Below, in pieces: positions 44,406 through 55,987 of a stretch of 64,000 nucleotides of DNA (the first letter of the stretch is position 1; each line of letters opens with the position of its first letter). The DNA is from Rhodamnia argentea. Taxonomy: Eukaryota; Streptophyta; Magnoliopsida; Myrtales; Myrtaceae. The DNA lies in the NCBI RefSeq assembly GCF_020921035.1, contig NC_063155.1, forward strand, positions 5,503,001 through 5,567,000. Reading direction: 5' to 3'. Both the position numbers and the translations under genes were made by a program. The notes under the pieces are model-generated. The model did not search any database, was not told the DNA's origin, and saw nothing but the letters and a program-made list of their open reading frames with translations.

Positions 44406-47400
44406 ATGGGGTCACCACCTTCCTCCATTTCCAGAGCTCTCGCGAGCGAGCTGCGCCGCGGAGGAGTCGCGGCGGTCTCTTCGCCGCGCTGCCAGCATTC
44501 CGTCCTCCGAGCGCCGGCGCCGTCGCTATCTCCGTCGTCATCTCGCTTCTTCACGTCCTCCGCCGCCGCTTCTTCTGCCGCCGGCGGCGGCGGCGGCGGC
44601 GGCTCCTCTTCTCAGGCTCAAGGTACGTGATTTTAGTTACGTGGGCGTGCGTGCATGTCCTTGCTCTTCTGCTTTCGATCTGCGATATCTGCGTATACGA
44701 TGTGAATTTGTTTGCTTGGTCTTGTGGCGGATGCGCACTTGTAGTAGGTAAAGAGAATGGATCGAGGTGGTCCAACTGGCTGCTTTTCGTTCCTGGAGCT
44801 ATTACGTTTGGTCTTGGGACTTGGCAGATTTTCAGGAGACAGGACAAGGTCAATTCTCTTCTTTCCACTGAGCGATTCTTGTTTTCTTCTGTTTATCTGA
44901 GTTCCAGATGGTTATGTCTCAAGCTAATGCAGCTAGTACTAGCACTACTAGCTTTCGTTAGTTTATGGGGAATTGCTGGTTCGATTCAGTAGTTTGCATC
45001 TCAGTTGAATAAATGAAAAGGCTTTGGCGGGTGGTTTCTGTGGAATCGTGCAAGAAAGATGAACACCAAATCATGGTGTTGGCGCCTTTTGGAAACACTC
45101 GTAAAACGTTATTCATTTGGAAAGTGGTTTGCATCCAGTTCAACATACTCCATGAAGAAATGGTCTTCATATTGATAGTCCGGATATTACAATGTAACAC
45201 GATACACGGAATTGAGCTAGAGTCTAATGACAAAATGGTTTCTTCTGAGACGACTATATCTAATGTGTGAAGGCTTGGTTGCCGTAGCTTTATGTACGCT
45301 ATGACTCTGTTAGGAAATTGGGGAAAAATGGGGGGAAAGATAATCGGAGTGGAAAATTTGGAAAAAAATTGAGAAGAAGAGGAGGAAAATTTAAAATTGT
45401 GAGAACTTTTTTTTGCATTTTCCATTCACTCATGCTTCCAAGCATAGTAAGACATTCACCACAATGGTTTGTGTTAATGAAATCAGGACAAGACATTTGC
45501 CATGTGGTTGAGGCATTAATGAAGAAAAACGCCAATGATTATCTTTTTTTTTTTTTTTTCCTTTCACAGATTAACATGCTGGAATATAGGCAGAAGAGAT
45601 TGGATATGGAACCTATGAAACTTGAGAACGTATCTCCCACCAACAAGGACCTGCACTCTTTGGAGTTTAGGAGGGTTTTCGGCAAAGGAGTTTTTTATGA
45701 CAAAAAATCAATATATGTGGGTCCACGTTCCCGAAGCATTTCGGGAGTGACAGAGAATGGGTACTATCTAATCACTCCACTTATGCCCATTTCAGATGAC
45801 CCAGAAAGGTAATCATTCTTGTTTTGATCCTCAATGATATGTGAATTGTGACTGGTATATGGAAATATTGGTATTTTTTCTGTCCAAACTCAAATGCTCA
45901 TTACTGTTGTGTTTTCAAGATCTTAACTTTTGCTAGCATTCAAGCTACTTGTTTTTCAGGTAGTTTCACGTACGACTGTTCCTTGATAATGCTGTTTGCC
46001 TCATGGTGGATAGAATATTAAGTGATCATTGATCATGCTATTTCATGCTTTATACCTTAGATTGAATGGCTCTAATTGGGGCTTGACCTTGACTTACATT
46101 CTCAATCTCCTTATCTAGTCCATTTGCGCCTAGCTATCATGATTTATGGACATTCAATGCCAAGCACTAAGTTTTTATAAATAATTCGAGTTTTTCTGAA
46201 GTTGGATTGACAGAGTCTGTCACGTTTGATTGTTTTTTGTTTACTACTTTAATCTTGTTATGTTTATTATCTCAATTTCTTATAACCTGGGTCTCACAAA
46301 ACTTCATGTTAATGACAAGAAATGACAATAAGTTGGAGATACTTCCAACAATTTGTTTACCTCACTCGTGCTTTAGGCATTATGAATGAGTATTTTAGCT
46401 GTAGCATTTGATTTCATTTCTTGAATTGAATTGGAAGACTTGGTCTTTTCTTGATGTGTAAGATCTTTTTAATAAGAAGATGATGATATACACAGTGTGC
46501 TTCTGAACCTTTTTAACTAGGTTTATCAAATTTCCTTATCAGTGTGAAGTTTCCGGTTCTGGTTAATAGAGGATGGGTACCCCGAAGTTGGAGAGACAAG
46601 TTCCTTGAAACTTTGGATGATGCTGGAAAGGCTACAGATGCATCAGAAACCTCTGTGCAAAAGAGTGAAGAAAAATCTTGGTGGAAACTCTGGTCTAAGA
46701 AGCCTAAAGATGTTGAGGTCGTCTGACGTGCCTTGATGCCTTGCTCTTGTGAGATAGATAATTTTAAAGAGATGTATCTAATTTCTTGCAGCTTACAGGG
46801 ACATGTTCCTACTGTCGCGCCGGTAGAGGTTCTAGGAGTCATTCGAGGGAGCGAGAAGCCCAGTATTTTTGTTCCGGCAAACGATCCAGCTTCCTCCCAG
46901 TGGTTTTATGTTGACACTGCAGCCATTGCTCATGCTTCTGGGCTTCCTGCCGATACTCTCTATATAGAAGATATTAATGAAATTGTGAATCCAAGTAATC
47001 CGTATCCAGTACCGAAAGATGTGAATACTTTGATTCGCAGTTCAGTGATGCCACAAGACCATCTAAATTATACTTTGACATGGTATGCTCGTAGGAACTT
47101 TTGGCAATTAAAAATAGCCAATTTACATAATTACTCTTGCAATCTCTTCAACATATTTCTTTTTTTCCCAGGTCTCTTGAAAAAGTGAGTCTTTAGCTTT
47201 TTATAAGAAATTTTCGCTCCTTATTCACTGCAAGTTTTCATTAGAGTCAGTTTTTTTCTTCTTTCTTCTGTCAATTTTACTTGATGCTCTCTGTCTCCCA
47301 TCTCTTCCTCTGACCCTTTTTTCCTTCTCCCATTACTATTGTTTGAAGTAGCCTCAATGCTGTTACCATGTTATTCTTGAAACCAATACCATGCATCAGA

Positions 47401-47865
47401 CATCGATTCCCTTTAGCTTTTTCTTTGTTGAAGAGTCCATGTTAATTAGGGCTAATAGCAGTCTAGGGTTTGATATACTTGTTATGTCTGATGCCACTTC
47501 TGTTATTATAGTTTCAATTGTGTTCCCCTACCAGTTCAATCTGTGAAAAAGGGATGTAGTGTTATATTGGTATATTCCATTTTCTTGCATGCAAGAGGAA
47601 CAGTTTAAAGGATGAACATCAAAGTTTATTTTCTCTCGTCTGAGGCAATATAAGTCCTGTGAAACCGATTTATAATTTCTATTTTCTATATGTTGTAAAA
47701 TGTGGGAGCAGTAGTGTTGGTCTAGAGAAAATGAAGGCACAGAGTTCGTGAATGTGGATAGATCATTTTTTTGACTTGTTACCCCCTTGGAGCAGGTATT
47801 CTCTGTCTGCTGCGGTTACATTCATGGCCTTCAAGAGACTTCAGCAAAAGAAAAGTCGGAGATAG
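44406..47865 (+). CDS. SURF1: SURF1, cytochrome c oxidase assembly factor, mitochondrial inner membrane
   Basis: Six exons: 44406-44622, 44748-44848, 45570-45808, 46543-46717, 46799-47082, 47796-47865. The joined length is 1086 nt (361 residues). Residues 1-70 are a Ser/Ala/Arg-rich presequence ending in a glycine run. The first membrane segment is WLLFVPGAITFGLGTWQIFRR and the last WYSLSAAVTFMAF, the two-membrane-span layout of SURF1. Between them are FPVLVNRGWVPRSWRD, GVIRGSEKPSIFVPANDP, WFYVDTAAIAHASGLP and YPVPKDVNTLIRSSVMPQDH. SURF1 acts in insertion or stabilisation of haem a in COX1 during complex IV assembly. Exon 2 has a TAGTAG tandem acceptor, adding or omitting one residue. The intron 4 donor GAG|GTCGTC is weak. 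A polyadenylation signal AATAAA lies at 47956-47961. Confidence 0.93.
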
Positions 47866-47989
47866 CAACACTTTTGGAATGATTAATCTTATGCGAATCT
47901 GGGGCCCAACAACTTTCTAAAGATCGAATACTGAAGTACGTATCTCCATGTGCTTAATAAATGTGATTTTTTTTTTTTTTTTGCTCAAG

Positions 47990-48027
<38 letters not shown>

Positions 48028-50589
48028 CACACACAGAGAATTCCACCAGCTGAATACTTGTTGAAATCCTAGTATTGGTTGTATATCCTGAACTGGCACT
48101 ATATGAAGCTTACCTGTATCATGGCAGATTTAACATGAAGAGGGCTGTATAACAGCTTTCCTAATTCAATCGACCGAGCAGTTTGACCTGAAGCTCGTTA
48201 GCAGTGCAGTTCAATATTGGAAGAGTTTTGTCTCTCAATTGTTTTTCAAAATAATGTAATGAAAAGCTCTTGCTCTGAATACTGATTGGATAGTGAGTTT
48301 GTTGCTGGTTGTATGATTCAGATATGTTGAAAGCGATAGTTTCTGTTTTGAAATGTTATTCTTCTCTTTTTGTTCATCTTATCGGGACTAGTTTTTGTTT
48401 AAGACAATACTGGAGATATAGTGCTATTTTTTACACTGCTTCCTAGAATTGTAATGCCATGAGTCCTATTCATTGTAGATTTTTTTTTTTTTTGGCCTGG
48501 AAATACTAATTTCGTAATACATTTCGCTGGTGAATCGTTTGTGGAAAATGGCATGCTTGAATTCTTTTTCCTGCGTCCCTGCCATGAGATGGTTTCCAGA
48601 GAAAAGATGAACGCTGTGTTCTTTTTTTTTTTTTTTTTTTTGGAGTTTTCTCGTATGTCATGCTTGAATTTTACTCAGCTAAAGGGTTAATCTAAGATTT
48701 AATAGCGTGGATAGTTATTTCTGTCAAATTGATTAATACTTTCAATGGCTTGCAATGACTTCTCATTATTAAGTCAAGGTGCCGGAATTTCTTTATTTTG
48801 CATAGAGGCATAAAATAGAATCAAAGTGGTCGAGCTTAGTGGACGAGATTTCAGATTTCCTAGATGCTTGCTTGATCGTGTGCATGATTAACCAAGTAAA
48901 AACAAGTCCTCTTTGCATGGTGAGGGTTTAAATATTCCATTCATCGATTCTGTCCTATTTGCATGGTGAGGGTTTAAATATTCCATTCATCGATTCTGTG
49001 GCATACTTACAGAATGTCTACTTCTGTTGGTTATGAGAAAATTTGGACACAACATATGGTTTACATAGGTTATGTCCAGGGTTCTAAAGAGAGATTTATG
49101 ATTGAACTGTGTCTTTTTGCTTGTTTCTGTGTGGATTGTACACTAGTCATGGTCCTCCTGACCCAATGACAGGCTATTGCATGATGTCGCCACTTGAAGA
49201 TCGGATGAGAAATCTTTTTGGTGCTGATTCGTATCTTGTGAACATCGTCTTGTTCTGATGCTTGATGAGACTATGTCGTGACTTTTAGTAACAACCTAAC
49301 CACCATTCATGTCTCTTGCTTAGAACAAAATCCACCAAAATATCAGTTGGCCTTCAGACCGGTCTCCCTGTAATGTACTTGGTACTAAGACTCAACAGTG
49401 CATGCTTGCTTTGAGCTTTTCATTGTAATTCCGTGCATAATATTTTGCTTAATTTCTCTTAATTGATGGCTCAGTTGGGAAATCTGGAAAAGGGGGTGTC
49501 TCCGTAATTAAAAGAAAACCGAGTGGGGACCTCCCACAATTGCCGAAATTGACTGTTGCAATGGGAAGTTGGTTCATAATTAGGCAATAGATTGTTTAGT
49601 AAGTTAAAGAAGATGGGTCATGGAATATTTGCAAGCTAGCAATTTTGATAGCGACCTCAAACCTTGCAAAACTCAATATTGTCATTGTCAGTCCAATAGT
49701 ATTACCTGTACAGACATTCATTCACCTGCAAAAACATATTACAGATCTCTCTCTCTCTAGGGGGATGGTTGCATATTTGATGGTCTGTCTATCAATGGTA
49801 TTAGATTAATGGAGTTAGGTCATTGGAATATTATTGGAGAAATTGCTTCCCATGTCCAATCATTGGTTTGGTGGTGTCCTTAAGTGAGTCTACTGCAAGG
49901 GCAAAACTCTTGCCCCGTCCCCACCCCATGTGCTCACCTTCTTAAACAAAACATTACCAAACCATTAAGATCAAAACCCACCCAAAGCTCACTAAACTAT
50001 GTTTGCATTCTGTGAAGGGTAAGCAAAGTTTTAAGTCGAATTCACATCAGCTATTTATACTGCACTGACCGTGAAGTAGAGCATAACGCGACCTTTTCTA
50101 ATCTAGTAACGTCTTGCTTTCGTTTCGCATGCCGCTGCTTCGGCTAAATAAGCTTATGCTATTATCTCTTGTCAGTGAAAATTGACAGGAGGATTCCGTT
50201 TCGTAAATCAGTTCAAATCCTTACAAAAGAGACCATAGCTGTCTTCTTCTCCTGAAAGATACATGCTGCATGGCAAGACCAGCAATCCGGCCTGTTCATG
50301 TTAGTGTGATTACTGTTATTTTCTGCTTTTTATAATAATATAGATTAATAGAGATGGCTGCAGCTAACTGACAACTGACCTTCCTCCCTTTGTTGTCTTT
50401 ATCTCAACAAACTCCGATCATTAATTCATACTTAAATTCACCTATGCATTGAGAGTCCCTCTGTGTCAAACCAATAAAACCCATCACCTTCCTCAACCCT
50501 TTCACTCACTTCTATGTACAAGAACCACCATCAACCCTTCTCTCTTCTCTCTCTCTCTCTCTCTCAAGACTATACACACAAATTCATTC
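47866..50589. other. SURF1 3' flank and PADRE gene promoter region
   Basis: Holds a (CT)n run at 47994-48022 followed by (AC)n to 48036, several poly-T runs, and a 46-bp tandem duplication at 48912. A TATA-like TTTTTATAATAATA at 50327-50340 and CT-rich leader sequence at 50540-50569 precede the next gene. No gene is supported between 47.9 and 50.4 kb. Confidence 0.5.
48912..49000. repeat. 46-bp tandem duplication
   Basis: The block beginning TTTGCATGGTGAGGGTTTAA occurs at 48912 and again at 48958, the shared part being identical. It is intergenic. Confidence 0.9.
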
Positions 50590-51102
50590 ATGGGTAATGC
50601 AACTTCCTGCGCTCCATCCATCATCTCAAGTGGGTCATCAGTGGCGAAAGTCCTGTCCTCTGATGGCAGGATGCAAATCTACCCAAGGCCCATCAGAGCG
50701 GCCGAGCTCATGCTTGAGAACCAGGGCCAATTCCTCTGCAACTCCTCCACCCTCCGGGTCGGCCACCGGATCCACGGCCTCTCGGCCGACGAGGAGCTCG
50801 AGCTTCGCCACTTCTACTTCCTCCTCCCCATGGAGCTCCTCTACTCTGTACTCACCTACGAAGAGATGAGCGCCCTTACCTACAGAGCCTCCAAGGCTCT
50901 CAAGCATGGGAGCTTCAACAACCTGAGCAAGATCTTCCCTCTGTTCAGTGAGTTCTGCATCTTCCCATCTGAGGCCAAGACGATGGAGGGTTCAGATAGA
51001 GATGATGCAGTGGAACCAATTGAGAGGTACTCAAAGCAGAGGTCTTGGAGGCCTGCTCTGGAGACCATTATGGAGACTCCATGTAGGCTATCATATGATT
51101 AA
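50590..51102 (+). CDS. PADRE/DUF4228 domain protein, probable N-myristoylated stress-response protein
   Basis: A 170-residue intronless frame beginning MGNATSC: Gly2 with a small residue at position 6 fits N-myristoylation, and Cys7 could be palmitoylated. The DUF4228/PADRE pattern follows: KVLSSDGRMQIYPRPIRAAE, LMLENQGQFL, ADEELELRHFYFLLPMELL and LTYEEMSAL, then a disordered charged tail ending CRLSYD. PADRE proteins are widespread in plants and often respond to pathogen and abiotic stress; their biochemical role is unclear. An in-frame upstream ATG at 50449 would add 47 residues and destroy the myristoylation site, so 50590 is preferred. Confidence 0.9.
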   Translation: MGNATSCAPSIISSGSSVAKVLSSDGRMQIYPRPIRAAELMLENQGQFLCNSSTLRVGHRIHGLSADEELELRHFYFLLPMELLYSVLTYEEMSALTYRASKALKHGSFNNLSKIFPLFSEFCIFPSEAKTMEGSDRDDAVEPIERYSKQRSWRPALETIMETPCRLSYD

Positions 51103-51755
51103 TTAGCTCAAGCCTTTCTTAGTCATCTTATTGATCTTGAATTCCGTGCTGTTATCAGCACCAGAATCAAAAGGGAATTTAATACCCTGGTGTCACAACT
51201 CTAGATGAACGCAAAGAGTGATTTTTTTTCTAATTTAGACTGATATACATATGTCCAGGGATAACTTGGTGTCTGTAAGAACAAGAAACAATGTTATTTC
51301 TAGTGAGGCCCCAGACATTTCAATCTTGCTGAGTGTGTACAGTGTCATGTTTATTAATAGATTGATTCCCAGTGATATTCTCCAATCCCTAAATTTGTGT
51401 TTGTACTCTGAACTTTGCAACTTGATTTGCAAAAGATGAGTCTGCGGTATGAATTTGAGGGGCAACTTGAAGTCGCCTTGGTGATCTTTTACCCCATAGG
51501 AGTATTCAATGGAATTCACTTGAATATGATTGGACCAGATGAGAACTGAGAACTGAGAAGAGAGTAAATAGTCACCGTGATGTGATGATGGGCAATAAAA
51601 TCAGGAGGAAGCAAACAAAACACAGCAGGAAAAAGAAGGAGGGAAAAACCATAAATGAAGCCAAATTAATGCTTTATGATCATCAACTCCTAAATGACAA
51701 GCTTACAAAAAGAATGATCAGACCCCTAATGACGACAAGAATCTCTCTCTCGGAG
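51103..51755. other. Convergent intergenic region
   Basis: The 3' ends of the PADRE gene (+) and the following gene (-) meet here. No other feature seen. Confidence 0.5.
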
Positions 51756-52467
51756 TCAAGAACAGAGCCCAGTGAGCGACACCGAGAACCGACACAGAGC
51801 CCCGCCGTCGGCCGACGGCGTCCCGTCGCCGACGTCCACCGCGGGCGGCAGGACCCGGCCGTCGGCGAACAGGACCCTTCCGTTTCTCTGCTGATTGTTG
51901 CTATCCGCGATCCCATCGAGCTCCGAACGCGGCGCGCCGTCGTAGAACGCGCCGTCCCCGAACCTCCGCTCGATCTCGAGGAACTCGCCGAGGGACGCCG
52001 GCTTCGCGCCGTCGTCCTGGCAGAGCCGCCACCACCTCCTCCGCCGTTCCGCCACCAGCGCCGCCGCGGCCGTGACGGCCTTCTTCTTCTTGGGCTTCTT
52101 GCATTTCCGGCCCCCTCCCGAGGCTGCCGCGGCGGCGGAGGAGGAGGAGGTGGTCTGGTGGTGGGCTTCGCGATGCTGAGATGGGTTTCGGAAGGCGATT
52201 GCGGGGAAGCTGACGCCCATCAGGGTCCCGAGGGTCGTGCTCCGGTCATGGAAGAAAGAACCCGTGGACTGAAAATCAAGAATCAAGGAAACAACAAGAA
52301 TAGTGAGAATTCAAAGCGGCTTCTTTTCTTTAATCCGCGGTAACAAGTTCCGATTTTTAAGGACTCGCTGGTCGGGGATTCACCTCGGTGTCGAGATCAG
52401 AGGAAGAGATTGAGGATGCTGTCGGAGATGAGGGTGGTGGAAACAAGTCATTCGCCGGATCTTGCAT
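51756..52467 (-). CDS. Uncharacterised plant protein with SSDLDTESTGSFFHD motif, two exons, 198 residues
   Basis: Exon 1 is 52467-52384 (28 codons) and exon 2 is 52268-51756; the intron is GT-AG on the minus strand. The join restores SSISSSDLDTESTGSFFHDR followed by STTLGTLMGVS, a conserved signature I associate with a plant family of unknown function (At3g17950-like). Then comes a Ser/Ala-rich stretch, a lysine-rich KCKKPKKKKAV that could be a nuclear signal, and a conserved RRRRWWRLCQDDGAKP with LGEFLEIERRFG. The C-terminus is low complexity. A model starting inside exon 2 misses the first half of the signature, so the two-exon model is preferred. The probable leader (52470-52690) is CT-rich on the transcribed strand. 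Confidence 0.8.
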
Positions 52468-52699
52468 TCTCTCTCTCTCTCTAGAAACGAGAAGATGGTG
52501 CTGTTCTTGCTCCAAGAAACGATCTTTTTTCTAGAGGGAGAGTGAGATTTGAGGATGAAGCTGTCTTTCGGACAGCGTCTGAGCGCAGTAGCTTTTGCGC
52601 AATCCTTGTGTTTATGCAAGAAAACAAAGATAAAGACAGTGCGAAAGACAGAGAGAGAGATGGCGATGGGGATGGATGGACCATGGATTTAAGGTTAAT

Positions 52700-53765
52700 C
52701 CATGCGAGGGCAAAATAAGTATTATTTTCGGAGATTTTCCACTTTGTTTTATCTTCAAAACTTGGATTTTCGTGTAATAATTGACTTTAAAGTTCAATTT
52801 ATTTATAAACAATTTTGGGGGAATGACAATTTGATTTGTCGTGAGTGTACGTAGCTTCGGCCTATCTTATCTCGAGAAAGATGGCGACGCATGCGGGTAA
52901 TTTGTGACACGATGTGCAGAGCCTAGTTCGGCCTACCTGTAGTTTTTTCTTCTTGTAATGGATCTTTCTGACATTCAAAATTTTTCTAATGATAGTTTCA
53001 AAGTTTCAAAAAATTGTGAGTTGAATATGGTTTTGGCCCTTTCGAGTTTTCAAGATGCTGATTCCTAATCACAGTCTGTCCATCGTTTACTCTTGATTTT
53101 AAGTCGGACTATCTAATTGTGCACATATCCTCTCAACTACATTTCGAGGTCGGAGAAAAGATTGAAAGGTTCAAAGTCAAATTTGGCAATGGTTATAACG
53201 ATTAGAAAAAGGAATATCCTTCGAGAGTGGGGAGAAATTCGCTAGTTCTCACTATAATATCCTTGTATCTCTCCTAACTCTTAATTAAGCCCTTATAAGG
53301 ATGAGAAAAATAAGAGATTGATTATGTGAAACAAAAAGGAAGAAAAGTAAATGGTCACTGCGGTACATTTTGCTATCATTTCTTGTGCAATTGACACCAA
53401 AATGATAGAATTGATCTACATGATTTTATTACATGAACAATACCCAAATTAGATTGTTTCTATAACTTTGGTACCACCTTATTTATGCAGACGCTGCCGA
53501 CACCAGTCACACCATTCAAGAGACAAAGTGATCCTTTTTGACCTTGTCTAGTCTGAGCCATAGGGTCGTGGCACTTGTAATGACTAATGAGATTAGAAGT
53601 GGATGATTCTGGAGATTAATGATCTGGCAATCCATTAAGGGAGGACCTTCACTAAACTCTAATGTCATTGGCTTGGGAGTTTGCAAATCAACCTCACGGA
53701 GGTCATTTAGATGGTAAACGCATATTCATCAATAAACAGCAAGAATACCCAATAAAAAATTGGAT
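52700..53765. other. Intergenic, no feature seen
   Basis: AT-rich upstream sequence of the minus-strand gene. No supported frames. Confidence 0.4.
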
Positions 53766-54142
53766 TAATACCACGAAAAATCATAACCTGATATATCGTA
53801 ATAAATTTATCTCAAATTAATTTTGTGTCCCCAAAAACCTTAAACTAGTATACCCGAAAAATTACCCAAACCGATATAGATTTTCATGTGGACTTACTGT
53901 GTCACTTGAGTTGTTGTCATGTGTCATACAGCTCGGGAATTTCAGGATAAAGTTAAACGGAAGTTAATGCGGGGTGAATATGTCACGAGCGTACCAATTT
54001 GCATTTTTTGGTGATTCAAAAATTAGTTTTGGATAAATTTATCATGACTATACCATTTAGGCAATTTTTTATGACTTAGAAATTAATTTTTTATAAATTT
54101 AGCATAAATGTACTAATTTGGGATTTCTCGTAATATTTATCA
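53766..54142. mobile_element. Long-TIR non-autonomous element
   Basis: The left arm ATACCACGAAAAATCATAAC and the right arm, read in reverse complement (ATTACGAGAAATCCCAAATT), are imperfect inverted copies. Both contain repeated AAATTTATC/GATAAATTT units. The layout resembles 7769-8210 but the sequence differs. Confidence 0.45.
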
Positions 54143-55720
54143 TTGAAAAAAAAAATCACACTTAAGGAAATTGAGAGGGAGAAATCAAAAGTGGAAGGCA
54201 ACAACAAGTGGGACTTTCAAGTTTGTCTTGTAGCGAGTAGATTTGACTTCTTCGAATACCCTCAGAAACTTTGAATAACAAAGGAAAGCCACTGACAAGG
54301 ATAATGTGCATTGTGCCTAACTAATCAATTAATCAATATCATAATTTGTCTTTTTGAAAATGTTCTGCCTGCTCTGTCTAAAGGAAAACTGATCTGCAGA
54401 TATCAAGGTTGGTCCAATCTTTTTCCACTTGATGATTCTTATTCTTTCCCTCTTCTGTTTCCAACTCTTTTCTCATCTTGTCGAGGGGCTTTTCACTCCA
54501 CGGCTGTAATGACAGTAATTCTACTGTTTAGTGTCGTGACATATAAGCACTTGAAATGACTTCAATAAACGGCCAAAATCTATTATCTATATGATCCTCA
54601 TATGGACCATACAAGCACCTATCTTTTCGATTACCATGTCACAACCACAGCTTTTCTCATCCTCCAGATCCATCAAAATCGACCTAGCAACAACAATAGT
54701 TCCGGTTAAGTAGCAACATCACCTATAGCCAATCCGGGGTCGTTCGATGCAATTCAACCGTTTGCAAGACCAAAGCCATACTGATGGTCCCATGACCAAG
54801 GCCTACTTTTTTTAAATGCTGAAACTTGACTACTCATCATTCTTGTCCTGCCGAACTAGGTATGTTCCAAGACCAGAGCCATACTAATGGTCCCACGAAC
54901 TTGAAATTCCATGTAGCATGTGCGTCTATGCTCCAATTGAGGAACAAAGGTACAAAGCAAGAAGTAGAGAAAAAGTTCTCTTATAAAGTGGCAGAGGGAC
55001 ATCATGAGGACAAGGTAAACTACAGGCGGGTCAAGGTGAGTGAAAAGGACTGGAGGAGTGAAATGTGAAACAGGACACAGATGCACAACCTTTCTCAGCA
55101 AAATGTCTAGTAAGGAAATGATTAATGCTTCACACTTCTGGACTGCACATGCCGGCAATCACACAACAGGACAAAGACCTTATACCAATGCCAACCTGAT
55201 CTGAGAAACCACACAATACCATCTGAGAACACATACTTGCAGAGGGAATTACGCCTAACAACCAGAGAAATGAGAAGAAATCCACTAATATGAAAACTAG
55301 CAAAATGCGACCGGGAAAACCCCCTACTTATATTTGTATCATTTACCTTCAAGCCAATAGGCAGCAGAGTAGAAAAAAGAAACTAACTTAACTGTGAGGA
55401 CCACAAGGCTTGCAGTAACCTGCCTATGCAATGACTCTAGCGGGACAGGTTAAAACCCGAGAATGTGCGCTAACCTGTGTGCCTCAAGCCATCTGAGCTG
55501 GCAATATAGTTTCTTCTGATTTTGAAAATCAGGATTAAGTGGTGGTGATGACCTTGTAGAAAGTCATTTGAGTTGGTAACTATTGAATCCTAAAATAGCA
55601 TAGTCAGAAGCATAATATATCCACCAGGCGAGGAAGCCTTTGGATTAAAACAATATGATCAGAGGGAATCCCTATTTGGGCCAGGGGAGAAGCCAAACAT
55701 TACATTCAAGTTGATATGTC
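54143..55720. other. Intergenic, no feature seen
   Basis: Only short frames (80-100 codons) without recognisable domains. The right edge carries the probable polyadenylation site of the ALP1-like gene (AATAAA on the minus strand, 55728-55723). Confidence 0.4.
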
Positions 55721-55987
55721 AATTTATTGATGATAATAAATAATACCACCAGCAAACCACCAAAAAAAAAAACTCGTTCTAGAGTGGGAACATATTCCAA
55801 ACCTATATTTTGGGAAAAAAATCAGCAAAATGCAAGCATTGCTCAGAGAAAAGAAAAACAACAATGTGAGTCGATTGGGACCTTCCCACGGGGAAACGCC
55901 AAAGCACAATCAAAGCCAAGTTTGGCATTTACGCGGTCATCTAGCAGAAAGAACATGGGCTGAAAAAGTAAAACTATGTACATGAGT

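Noticed and set aside
51582-52343. 253-codon plus-strand frame
   Set aside because: Antisense to the two-exon minus-strand gene; Arg/Pro/Gly-rich composition.
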